NCBI RefSeq assembly: GCF_040267685.1
Contig: NZ_CP158367.1
Span: forward strand, 992,001-1,056,000
Source of the DNA: Proteinivorax tanatarense
Lineage (GTDB): Bacteria; Bacillota; Proteinivoracia; Proteinivoracales; Proteinivoracaceae
Direction of reading: 5' to 3'
DNA: 64,000 nt
Shown here in pieces: positions 50,981 through 59,204 of the stretch. The position numbers and the translations under genes were made by a program. Within the stretch, counting starts at the first letter, position 1; every line of letters starts with the position of its first letter. The notes below the pieces were generated by a model that saw only the letters and a list, made by a program, of their open reading frames with translations, searched no databases and had not been told where the DNA came from.

Positions 50981-51150
50981 GCGCCTATCTTCGTTGTTGT
51001 GGGACACTCACCACTTAAGCAGACAGCAGTAATTTGTGAGTGTTCCACGCCCGGATCTAAAACATTTAAAAATCCAAGACTCCCACGCGTTACTTATACG
51101 CTGGCGTTTTGGATTTTTTTGTGTATCGATCTTAAACAATTCTAAGCAGC
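50971..51150 (+). repeat. Terminator-tipped dispersed element, copy C
   Basis: CAGCTTATAAGCGCCTATCT, a hairpin GGGACACTCAC/GTGAGTGTTCC, then AATCCAAGACTCCC with TTGGATTTTTTT closing over CGCGTTACTTATACGC. TTCTAAGCAGC follows. A CCTGAG repeat comes next (51171-51225). Copies B and C lie in paralogous segments, copy A does not. Confidence 0.7.
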
Positions 51151-51170
51151 TAGTGCGGTCTTACTTTTTG

Positions 51171-51225
51171 AAGTCATCCTGAGCTTTGCCGAAGGATCTA
51201 GCCCATAAGGGCGCAGGACCTATGA
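51171..51225 (+). repeat. Dispersed CCTGAG...GAAGG repeat
   Basis: GTCATCCTGAGCTTTGCCGA and the following AGGATCTAGCCCATAAGGGC. The sequence 51226-51600 downstream holds no repeat that I recognise. Confidence 0.8.
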
Positions 51226-51581
51226 AACAATCAGGAAATGGGCCTAACACTCAAACCAACCTTTAATTTCGGTACTGGAGTTTTTCTGTGTTGCGGGTAT
51301 AAGTACTTCTATTCTGGGTATTTGATGCATGTCAAAAATGACTACCATGAATTACACATGGATGAAGTATAAAAACACTCAGCGCATAGGTGAGTAATTT
51401 CTTACAGTTACTGACTTAATTAAGTGTTATGTTAGCCATAGGGAAGAGATTCTCTTAGCAGGACAGTAACTACGTTGCATAGTTGTTTTTAGAAAAACTT
51501 GACACGATAAGTTGCTTTTTTTAATCACTTTTTAATGACTATAGTTTAATAATTGAACCGTTACAAGAAGTTATTTTATGT

Positions 51582-51587
51582 TATAAT
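51582..51587 (+). promoter_or_regulatory. Probable -10 box of the defence operon
   Basis: A consensus TATAAT lies 35 bp before the first gene of the island, with TTACAA 15 bp upstream as a weak -35. The intergenic DNA before it (51226-51560) contains no gene and ends the repeat-rich zone. Confidence 0.5.
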
Positions 51588-51622
51588 TATTTAATAATAC
51601 ATATTTTTAAGGAGGCATATCT

Positions 51623-53350
51623 ATGTGGTGTGTAAACTGCGATAAAGAGGTAGCTACAGATACTTGCCCTGATTGTAATATGAAAACGCAGGATGATATA
51701 CCTGTAGAGGTGTATTTTTGCCCTGAGTGTAATGTTCCAGTTATAAGGGAGCTAAACTCAAAGGTTAAAGAAGTGTGCCCGTTATGTAAAGGAAAAACAA
51801 AATACTTAAGTAAGGATCTTAGGCCAGTCTTTCCACAAGAAAGGCTGCTTTTTGAGTTAATGAAATATAAACCGGGAGACCTAATAAACGATTCTGTATG
51901 GTGTAACAACGCGATGTATTATATAAATGGAAAATCTAAAAGTTTATCTTCTACAGATATGAAGAAATCTGACCCACAAAAACTAAGAGATCTCCTTCAA
52001 AAGCACAAAATAGATAATAGTGTTGAAATATTTAATCAATACAAAAGTAAATTTATACAGGCTAATAAAGAAAGGTTAGAAAAATTAAAAACAGAAGCAT
52101 ATCAATTTATCAATGAAGCTAGAAAAGGCTACACAGACCAACAACTTATAGTATCTTTCTCAGGTGGAAAAGATTCAACAGTAGTTTCTGACTTAGTGAT
52201 TAAAGCTTTAGGAAATCCACAGGTATATCATATATTTGGAAATACAACCCTTGAGTTTCCACTTACCATCGAATATAAAGATAGGTTTCGAAAAGAAAAT
52301 CCAATGACCGTAATGCGCGAGGCTAAAAATAGAGAAAAAGATTTTTATGAAGCTTGTCATGAAATAGGGCCACCAAGTAGAGTTATGAGGTGGTGCTGTA
52401 CTATGTTTAAAACAGGTCCAATTACAAGGACAGTAAACAGCATGGCTAGAAGGAGCAATGTCCTCACCTTTTACGGCATAAGAAAGTCTGAATCTGCTAG
52501 TAGAAGTAAGTATGACAGAATTTATGACAGCCCAAAAATTATGAAGCAAAAGGTCGCTTCTCCAATTTTTAACTGGAAAGATATAGATATATGGTTATAT
52601 TTACTTGGTGAAGATGTTGACTTTAACGATGCCTATAGATTAGGTTTTGACAGGGTGGGATGCTGGTGCTGCCCTAACAATAGCGAACGCTCTCACTTTT
52701 TAGCTAAATTGTATATGCCTGATGAATCTAAAAAATGGAGAGATTTTTTAATTGGCTTTGCGAAGGCGATTGGAAAGCCTGATGCAGAAGAGTATGTAGA
52801 TAGTGGAAACTGGAAAGCTAGGCAGGGTGGTTACGGAGTAGCTGCAGCTAAGGATGTAAAAATTAATAATTCTGCTTGTACTGCTGACGAAAATGCCCAG
52901 ATATATGAGCTGTTTAGACCATTAGAGGAAGAACAGTTTTATAACCTTTTTGTACCATTTGGCAGGGTTTCTAAGGGTTTAGGTAGAAAATTACTTAAAG
53001 AAGTTTTAATTTTGGATAAAAACAATGTGCCGATTATTTCTATACAACCTTACAAAAATAATACATCTGATAACTTAGTAAAGATACAAACGATGAACGT
53101 AAAAAACCATGAAGAACTGCAAAGAAAAATATCTTATCAACTACGAAAATATAATGCCTGTAGAAAGTGTTTAGGCTGTGAATCAGTTTGCAAGTTTAGA
53201 GCTATAACGGTAAATGAATTAGGTTATAAAATAGATGAAAATAAATGTGTAAAATGCGGAATGTGTATAACCGATAAATATTTACGTGGTGGCTGTTTAA
53301 TGTCTAAATACTTATTTTCAGCTAACGAGGGGGAAAAGAATGAAGTTTAG
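51623..53350 (+). CDS. PAPS-reductase/DndC-like sulfurtransferase with zinc ribbons and ferredoxin domain
   Basis: 575 residues. Two N-terminal zinc ribbons (CVNCDKEVATDTCPDC and FCPECNVP...VCPLCKGK) precede a PP-loop ATPase of the PAPS-reductase type with SGGKDST (near residue 181), RWCCTMFKTGPITR and GCWCCPN, the cysteine layout seen in DndC/BrxP-like proteins. The C-terminus is a ferredoxin domain: CRKCLGCESVC and CVKCGMC. In DNA phosphorothioation DndC activates sulfur transfer; BrxP of type-4 BREX has a similar domain. The gene starts the operon and overlaps the DUF4007 gene by 11 bp. An electron- or sulfur-transfer role in DNA modification is inferred. Confidence 0.88.
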   Translation: MWCVNCDKEVATDTCPDCNMKTQDDIPVEVYFCPECNVPVIRELNSKVKEVCPLCKGKTKYLSKDLRPVFPQERLLFELMKYKPGDLINDSVWCNNAMYYINGKSKSLSSTDMKKSDPQKLRDLLQKHKIDNSVEIFNQYKSKFIQANKERLEKLKTEAYQFINEARKGYTDQQLIVSFSGGKDSTVVSDLVIKALGNPQVYHIFGNTTLEFPLTIEYKDRFRKENPMTVMREAKNREKDFYEACHEIGPPSRVMRWCCTMFKTGPITRTVNSMARRSNVLTFYGIRKSESASRSKYDRIYDSPKIMKQKVASPIFNWKDIDIWLYLLGEDVDFNDAYRLGFDRVGCWCCPNNSERSHFLAKLYMPDESKKWRDFLIGFAKAIGKPDAEEYVDSGNWKARQGGYGVAAAKDVKINNSACTADENAQIYELFRPLEEEQFYNLFVPFGRVSKGLGRKLLKEVLILDKNNVPIISIQPYKNNTSDNLVKIQTMNVKNHEELQRKISYQLRKYNACRKCLGCESVCKFRAITVNELGYKIDENKCVKCGMCITDKYLRGGCLMSKYLFSANEGEKNEV

Positions 53351-54245
53351 AGGTCACGAAACATTTCATATAAGGCAAGGTTGGCTATTTAAAGGCCTAA
53401 AGCAAATAGAAAAAAAAGAGGATATTTTTTTAAGCAAGGATCCTAAACCTACAGATGTGTTAGGGATGGGTAATAACATGGTTAAATCCCTAAGATATTG
53501 GTTACAGGCAGTAGGATTAACCCAGGAGAAACAAGTAAAAAGAAAGACTGTACAGAAGCTGACGGATTTAGGGGAAATTATCTGGGATAAAGACAAGTAT
53601 ATTGAGGAATTAGGAACTTATTGGATACTTCATTATGAATTAGTTTCCAATAACCAATTAGCTCCTACTTGGAACTGGTTCTTTAATCATTTTAATATTA
53701 AAGAGTTTAACAAAGAGGATTTTGTTAATAGTTTACAAAGTTATGTTAAATTTGAGACAGAAACAAAGGTTGCTAAAAGCTCGCTAGATTCAGATTTTAG
53801 TTGTCTCGTAAACTTTTATGTGCCAAGGCGGGTTATGCATCCTGATAAAATATCTCCTGAGGATACACTAGATTGCCCCTTTGGCCAACTAGATTTAGTT
53901 GGATTGAAAGACCGCAAGGAAAGGGTTTACATCAAAAAAACCCCTAAAGTCTCAAATATTCCGCCCAAAATTGCTTTAGCTATTTTAGTAAAAAATCTTG
54001 ATGGTAGAAAAGAAGTGAGTATAAATGAAATATTAACCTCCTGTAATAATCTAGGTAAAGTATTTAGTTTAAACATCAATACTCTTAATGCTTTGCTAGA
54101 TGAACTAAAACAGCTAGGTTATATAACTATAAACAGGACCGCAGGGTTAGATGTTGTTAATCTACCAAACGATTATAAGTATCTTACCTTAATAGAACAA
54201 TATTATAATGACTTAAACACAGGATTGAGGGGAGAGCATGCATAA
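53340..54245 (+). CDS. DUF4007 protein
   Basis: 301 residues starting MKFRGHETFHIRQGWLFKGL, a signature start of DUF4007. It contains TDVLGMGNNMVKSLRYWLQA and, near the C-terminus, a winged-helix-like part (INEILTSCNNLGKVFSLNIN, LDELKQLGYITINRTAG). Members occur next to PAPS-reductase-family proteins and large ATPases in phage-defence gene groups. DNA or protein binding is likely; the biochemical role is not known to me. It overlaps both neighbours (11 and 8 bp), so all three are translationally coupled. GAGGGGG ribosome site lies inside the preceding gene. Confidence 0.88.
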   Translation: MKFRGHETFHIRQGWLFKGLKQIEKKEDIFLSKDPKPTDVLGMGNNMVKSLRYWLQAVGLTQEKQVKRKTVQKLTDLGEIIWDKDKYIEELGTYWILHYELVSNNQLAPTWNWFFNHFNIKEFNKEDFVNSLQSYVKFETETKVAKSSLDSDFSCLVNFYVPRRVMHPDKISPEDTLDCPFGQLDLVGLKDRKERVYIKKTPKVSNIPPKIALAILVKNLDGRKEVSINEILTSCNNLGKVFSLNINTLNALLDELKQLGYITINRTAGLDVVNLPNDYKYLTLIEQYYNDLNTGLRGEHA

Positions 54246-57200
54246 AATAGATTTATCAAAGTTTATAAAAGTATCACCTAACTTTCAATATTCTATAAAC
54301 CTAAAATATGACTTTAACAGCAGAGATAAAGTTAAAAGTTATATACCAACTAGTAGCACCTATGAAATTTTTGAAGACTTTCTATTAAGCATGAATAAAG
54401 GAAAATCAAATGGAAGAGCAAAGTTGTTAACCGGGCCATATGGAAAAGGGAAATCACACCTAGTGTTAATGTTACTAGCTTTTTTTTATTATAAAAACAA
54501 AAACGTATACCCAAACTTTTTGGAGAAAATGAAAGAGCACAGTCCTAAGCTTTACAAAGCAGCTTTGGAAGAGATGGCAGATAATAAAAAGATGTTACCG
54601 GTTATTGTATCTGGTAGCAACATAAACATTAAGCAGTCTTTTTTGCAGGCTATAAAAAACTCTCTTGATAATGAAGGTATAGAGGATATTATGCCGGAGA
54701 CTTACTTCAATGCAGCAGTTGCTATGATACGTAAATGGTCAACAGAGTATCCTGAAACGTTAAAGAGGTTTACTGAATTAACTGAAATGGACTCTGAGAA
54801 GTTTATAAAAGGGTTAGAAAATTACAGTCATGAATATTATCAACAGTTTTTAGACGTATACCCTAAAATAACATCTGGTAGTGAGTTTAACCCACTTCAA
54901 GACTTAGATATTGTAGAACTATACGAAGATGTATTGCAGCAAATAAAGCCAATAGGTTATAAAGGGCTATTTATTGTGTATGACGAGTTTAGTAAATACT
55001 TAGAAGGAAGTATTGATAGAAATTCAGCTTCTGAAATAAAGTTTTTACAAGACTTAGCAGAAAAATGCAATAAGGGTGGAAAAGAAGATGAGGTTTTCCA
55101 GTTGCTGCTAATCACCCATAAAAGTATAAGTTCCTATGTAGATAGATTACCAAAAGAAAAAGTAGATGCATGGAAAGCTGTTGCTGAAAGATTTAAGACT
55201 ATAGAAATAAGTCATGCCGATAATCAAACGTATGAATTGATGTCAAATACTATAATAAAAGATCATGAGGTTTTTACTAAATTTAAAGACGACAAAAAGG
55301 AAGAGTTTAAAAGCCTTTATAAAAAATTAAGAGAAGTTAACAACGGAGAAAACTTAGAAGAGCAAAAAACAATAGTGGAAGGATGCTACCCACTCCATCC
55401 ACTTTCCTCGATACTTTTGCCGAGTGTTTCAGAAAAAGTTGCACAAAATGAAAGAACTATTTTCACATTTTTATCTGCTGACGATAAAAATACCCTAGGC
55501 AATTTTTTAAAAAAGGACTTCTGTGGGTTTACAACACTAACGCCAGACTATATTTATGACTACTTTGAACCCCTGTTTAAAAAAGAGAACTATACGTCGG
55601 ATACTTATAAAACTTGGAGAGATGCTAAGAGTTCGTTGACAAAGGTATCAACAGAATTAGAAAGGAAGATTATTAAAACTCTATGTTTAATCTATATAGT
55701 TGGTAATTTCCGCAAAATACCACCTACTAAGAAAGTTATTATTGAGTCATTAAGTCATTATGGTGACGAAAAAGAAGTCATGGATTGTATTGAGAAACTA
55801 ATAAGTAGCAAAAACCTCTACTATGTCAAAAGTAAGGGCTATTTAAAATTTATCGAAGCTACCGATATCGACGTTCAGCAGTTGATAAATGATACTAAAG
55901 AACTTAGAAAAAATACCTATGACAAGTCTAGCCCGTTAAATATTAATCTATTCAATAACTTTATTTTAGCTACTCGATACAATGTAGAGCGTGAAATCAG
56001 AAGGTACTTTAGTATACAGTTTATTGATACTAAGGAGCTGAGCAGTGTAGAAAACTGGGACAAAAAACTAAAAGCTATAGATGGTGACGGGGTTTTATAC
56101 TGTGTAACTGCTAAAGACTCAGCAGATATCGATAAGGCAAAAGACATGATTAACAATATCGAGCACGATAGGATTGTTTTTGTAACTCCCAAAGACAAAT
56201 TAGATATTGATAAAGTTTTAGGAGAATACGATGCTATAAAATATTTGATTGATAAAAATGCTTATGAGGATAAAGACCCACTCTTAAATGCTGAATTAGA
56301 GGTTTACTTAGAAGATACAGTAGACCAATTATTTACCTATTTAAGTTACTATCTTTATCCGGAGCATAACAAAGCCTCCTACTTTTACAAAGGTGAACAG
56401 TTAGAAATAAAAAGAAGAACGACGCTGAACAAACTTGTTTCCGATATTTGTTATGAAGTGTATCATTCAACCCCGGTTATACCAAATGAACTTATAAATG
56501 TAAGTAAGCCATCAAATACAGCTCAAAACTATAGAAGAAAAGTATTAGAAGGTCTTTTACAAAACAGGTTACAACCAAGCTTAGGGCTTATAGGTCATGG
56601 GCTTGATGTTACAATAATGAGAGCAACTTTAATAAACACTAATATACTCAAAGAAAGTAATGGTCAATGCTACGTAAATATTAATGGGGATGACTTAGAC
56701 CCAAATATAAAAAATATTCTTAGTAAGATAAGAGAATTTTTCCTTCTTACTACCAAGGAAGGAAAAACTAAGTTCTCAAAGCTATATGAGGTATTAACCG
56801 AGCCTAAACATGGTATCGGTTTGAGAAGGGGCTTGATCCCAATATTTTTATCTGTAGTTTTACATGAGTTTAAAAATAATATCGTTATAACTCAAAAGGG
56901 AATGGAGCTTGTTTTAGATGGCAAACTAGTTGATAGCATAAACACTAATCCAGAGCTTTATGAGGCATTTCTTGAGGACTTAAGTATAGAAAAAGAAAAT
57001 TATCTTAAAGATCTAGAGGGATTATTTGAAGGGTATGTTCTACCAGAAGAAAAAGAGTATAATAGCTTTGATTATGTCGTTAAAGGAATTCAAAGATGGT
57101 ATTTTGACCTGCCTAAGTTTGCTAAAGAGTATAAACAAGAATATCTAGGTAGTGGAGAATTTAACAAACTGCCTAAAAATATTATTAAGATTCGAAACAA

Positions 57201-57873
57201 GGTTAAACAATTTAATCCAAATGCCAATGAACTGCTATTTACCGACTTTGTTGAAGTAGCAGGTTCTTCAGACTACAAATCTGTTTTTGAAGAAGTGGAA
57301 GAATTTAAAAATAAGCTGGACCGTAGCTTAGAAAACCTACTTCAAATTTTATCTGATGAGACTCAAAGAATTTTTGGTGGGAAGTTACAGCAAGAAAGCC
57401 TACCTTCTGCATTAAAAAATTGGTATGAAGCTTTAGATGACTTTACTAAAAAACATGTAATAAGTAACAGTGCGAACAGTCTCTTAGAAACTAGTAAAGA
57501 TCCCAAAACCAATAACCCAAAGGAAATCATAAAAAAACTTAGCATTATAATAACAGGGTTAAGAATAGAAGACTGGAATGAAAACTCAATAATGCTATTT
57601 TTAGAAAAATTAACAGAACTAAAAAATAATATAGATGAACTAGACAAAGCAAACATTAATCAATCGGACGCGGCACAAACAGAATCATATGTACTAACTT
57701 ATATTGATGAAAATGGCGAGAAAAAAGATAGGATATTAAAGAAAAAAGAGCCATCAAACACTGCAAAAATCTTGCTAAATGAACTGACCACAATATTTGA
57801 AGAGTATGGTGCTGCTGTAGATGAAAATGATAAGAGACAAATCCTAATGGAGATGTTACAGAAAATGTGCTAG
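54238..57873 (+). CDS. BrxC/PglY-like large P-loop ATPase
   Basis: 1211 residues. Walker A is GPYGKGKSH (66-74), Walker B-like GLFIVYDEFSKYLEG (near 241-255) and a sensor-like LLITHKS (near 288). The N-terminal third is AAA-like; the rest is helical with long charged segments (residues 1000-1150). This plan, and the position with a sulfurtransferase, resembles the BrxC/PglY ATPase of BREX. Alternatively it is a DndD-like substitute, but no SMC-like Walker A/hinge/Walker B arrangement is visible. It is the last gene before a terminator (57879-57917). Confidence 0.75.
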   Translation: MHKIDLSKFIKVSPNFQYSINLKYDFNSRDKVKSYIPTSSTYEIFEDFLLSMNKGKSNGRAKLLTGPYGKGKSHLVLMLLAFFYYKNKNVYPNFLEKMKEHSPKLYKAALEEMADNKKMLPVIVSGSNINIKQSFLQAIKNSLDNEGIEDIMPETYFNAAVAMIRKWSTEYPETLKRFTELTEMDSEKFIKGLENYSHEYYQQFLDVYPKITSGSEFNPLQDLDIVELYEDVLQQIKPIGYKGLFIVYDEFSKYLEGSIDRNSASEIKFLQDLAEKCNKGGKEDEVFQLLLITHKSISSYVDRLPKEKVDAWKAVAERFKTIEISHADNQTYELMSNTIIKDHEVFTKFKDDKKEEFKSLYKKLREVNNGENLEEQKTIVEGCYPLHPLSSILLPSVSEKVAQNERTIFTFLSADDKNTLGNFLKKDFCGFTTLTPDYIYDYFEPLFKKENYTSDTYKTWRDAKSSLTKVSTELERKIIKTLCLIYIVGNFRKIPPTKKVIIESLSHYGDEKEVMDCIEKLISSKNLYYVKSKGYLKFIEATDIDVQQLINDTKELRKNTYDKSSPLNINLFNNFILATRYNVEREIRRYFSIQFIDTKELSSVENWDKKLKAIDGDGVLYCVTAKDSADIDKAKDMINNIEHDRIVFVTPKDKLDIDKVLGEYDAIKYLIDKNAYEDKDPLLNAELEVYLEDTVDQLFTYLSYYLYPEHNKASYFYKGEQLEIKRRTTLNKLVSDICYEVYHSTPVIPNELINVSKPSNTAQNYRRKVLEGLLQNRLQPSLGLIGHGLDVTIMRATLINTNILKESNGQCYVNINGDDLDPNIKNILSKIREFFLLTTKEGKTKFSKLYEVLTEPKHGIGLRRGLIPIFLSVVLHEFKNNIVITQKGMELVLDGKLVDSINTNPELYEAFLEDLSIEKENYLKDLEGLFEGYVLPEEKEYNSFDYVVKGIQRWYFDLPKFAKEYKQEYLGSGEFNKLPKNIIKIRNKVKQFNPNANELLFTDFVEVAGSSDYKSVFEEVEEFKNKLDRSLENLLQILSDETQRIFGGKLQQESLPSALKNWYEALDDFTKKHVISNSANSLLETSKDPKTNNPKEIIKKLSIIITGLRIEDWNENSIMLFLEKLTELKNNIDELDKANINQSDAAQTESYVLTYIDENGEKKDRILKKKEPSNTAKILLNELTTIFEEYGAAVDENDKRQILMEMLQKMC

Positions 57874-57878
57874 TAATT

Positions 57879-57917
57879 AAAACCCGTAATTGAAATGACT
57901 TTTATTACGGGTTTTTC
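57879..57917 (+). terminator. Terminator between the ATPase and desulfurase genes
   Basis: AAAACCCGTAAT (57879-57890) pairs with ATTACGGGTTTTT (57903-57915). It ends the first module of the island. The desulfurase needs read-through or a promoter of its own. Confidence 0.85.
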
Positions 57918-57939
57918 TACAATGGAGGTATGTATAAAA

Positions 57940-59091
57940 ATGATATACATGGATAACGCTGCTACAACTTTTCCCAAACCGGAGAAAGTATACGAGCAAA
58001 TGGATAAATTTTATCGTCAATACGGAGTAAATGTAGGGCGTGGTCAACATAATTTAGCCAGCAAGGCTTCTAGGCTTGTACAAGAGACAAGAATTAAGCT
58101 GAAGACCCTATTTAACTGTAAACCAGAACACGAAGTGATTTTTACTCCTTCTGCAACTGAGGCTATAAATATAATTTTACAGGGGCTGACTTATAATTAT
58201 GACGAAACAATATATATAACACACTTTGAGCACAATGGAGTTTTAAGAACCTTAAATCATCTCCAGGAAAAATACAATTTACAAATTGAGTATATACCGA
58301 TTGATAAAGAAAGCCTTTCATATGATTTAGAAGAAATTAAGTATAAGTTCCAAGAAAAAAGACCAAGTAAAGTGATTTTAAACCATGCAAGTAATGTATG
58401 CGGACTTATCACGCCCATAGGAGAAATTACAAAGTTAGCTAAGGCTTATAATGCTGAAATAATCGCCGATTGTGCCCAAACAGCTGGATTGTTAGAAATT
58501 GACCTTGTAGCTGATAAAGTCGATTTTCTAATTTTTGCTGGACACAAAACTTTATATGGTCCTTTAGGGGCTTCAGGCTTTATTATGGAACGGAGTAAAG
58601 CTTTAAGACCGTTAATGTACGGAGGGACAGGAGTAGAATCCGCAAACCCTAAACTTCCTAAAAAATTACCAGATAAGTTTGAAGTGGGGAGCATAAATAT
58701 CCATGCTATATCTGGACTTAATGCAGCACTTAGGTTTATTGAAGAAACTGGCATACAGAACATAAGAAAAAAGGAAAAAAAGCTTACCTTAAAGGCAATA
58801 GAAACATTAAAAAAGCATAGAGAAATAAAACTCTACACTCCGGATGATATAGAAAACCAAGTAGGAATCATCTCTTTTAACATACCAGGGTACTCTGCTG
58901 ATATTATAGGCAACTTTTTAAACGAAAATGAAATTGCAGTAAGAACTGGACTTCAATGTGCACCGCAGGCTCATAAATTCTTAGGAACTGATCCTGCTGG
59001 AACAGTGAGAATAGGGTTAAGTTATTTTAACAACTTAGCTGACATTGAGCAGTTAGATAATGTATTAGAAGAGCTGCTGTTAGAGATTTAA
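57940..59091 (+). CDS. Cysteine desulfurase, DndA/IscS/SufS family
   Basis: About 383 residues. It starts MIYMDNAATTFPKPEKVYEQ, contains PLP-binding residues (EQTAT-like FTPSATEAINIILQG, DCAQTAGLLEIDL and the lysine in FAGHKTLYGPLGASGF) and ends with the active-site cysteine in VRTGLQCAPQAHKFLGTDP. It releases sulfur from L-cysteine as persulfide. In phosphorothioation the DndA/SspA desulfurase supplies DndC. ATG 57940 has GGAGGT at 9 bp, giving the family start, so upstream ATG 57895 is rejected. Located between two defence modules. Confidence 0.95.
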   Translation: MIYMDNAATTFPKPEKVYEQMDKFYRQYGVNVGRGQHNLASKASRLVQETRIKLKTLFNCKPEHEVIFTPSATEAINIILQGLTYNYDETIYITHFEHNGVLRTLNHLQEKYNLQIEYIPIDKESLSYDLEEIKYKFQEKRPSKVILNHASNVCGLITPIGEITKLAKAYNAEIIADCAQTAGLLEIDLVADKVDFLIFAGHKTLYGPLGASGFIMERSKALRPLMYGGTGVESANPKLPKKLPDKFEVGSINIHAISGLNAALRFIEETGIQNIRKKEKKLTLKAIETLKKHREIKLYTPDDIENQVGIISFNIPGYSADIIGNFLNENEIAVRTGLQCAPQAHKFLGTDPAGTVRIGLSYFNNLADIEQLDNVLEELLLEI

Positions 59092-59204
59092 ATTTTTGCG
59101 GTTATACTAATTTTCGGAGAAGGGGTGAGATAGTAAGGTTAGTGATTTATTAATTGGATAATGATTAAAACTTATACAACCAAAACAATAAAGAGGTGAT
59201 TTTG

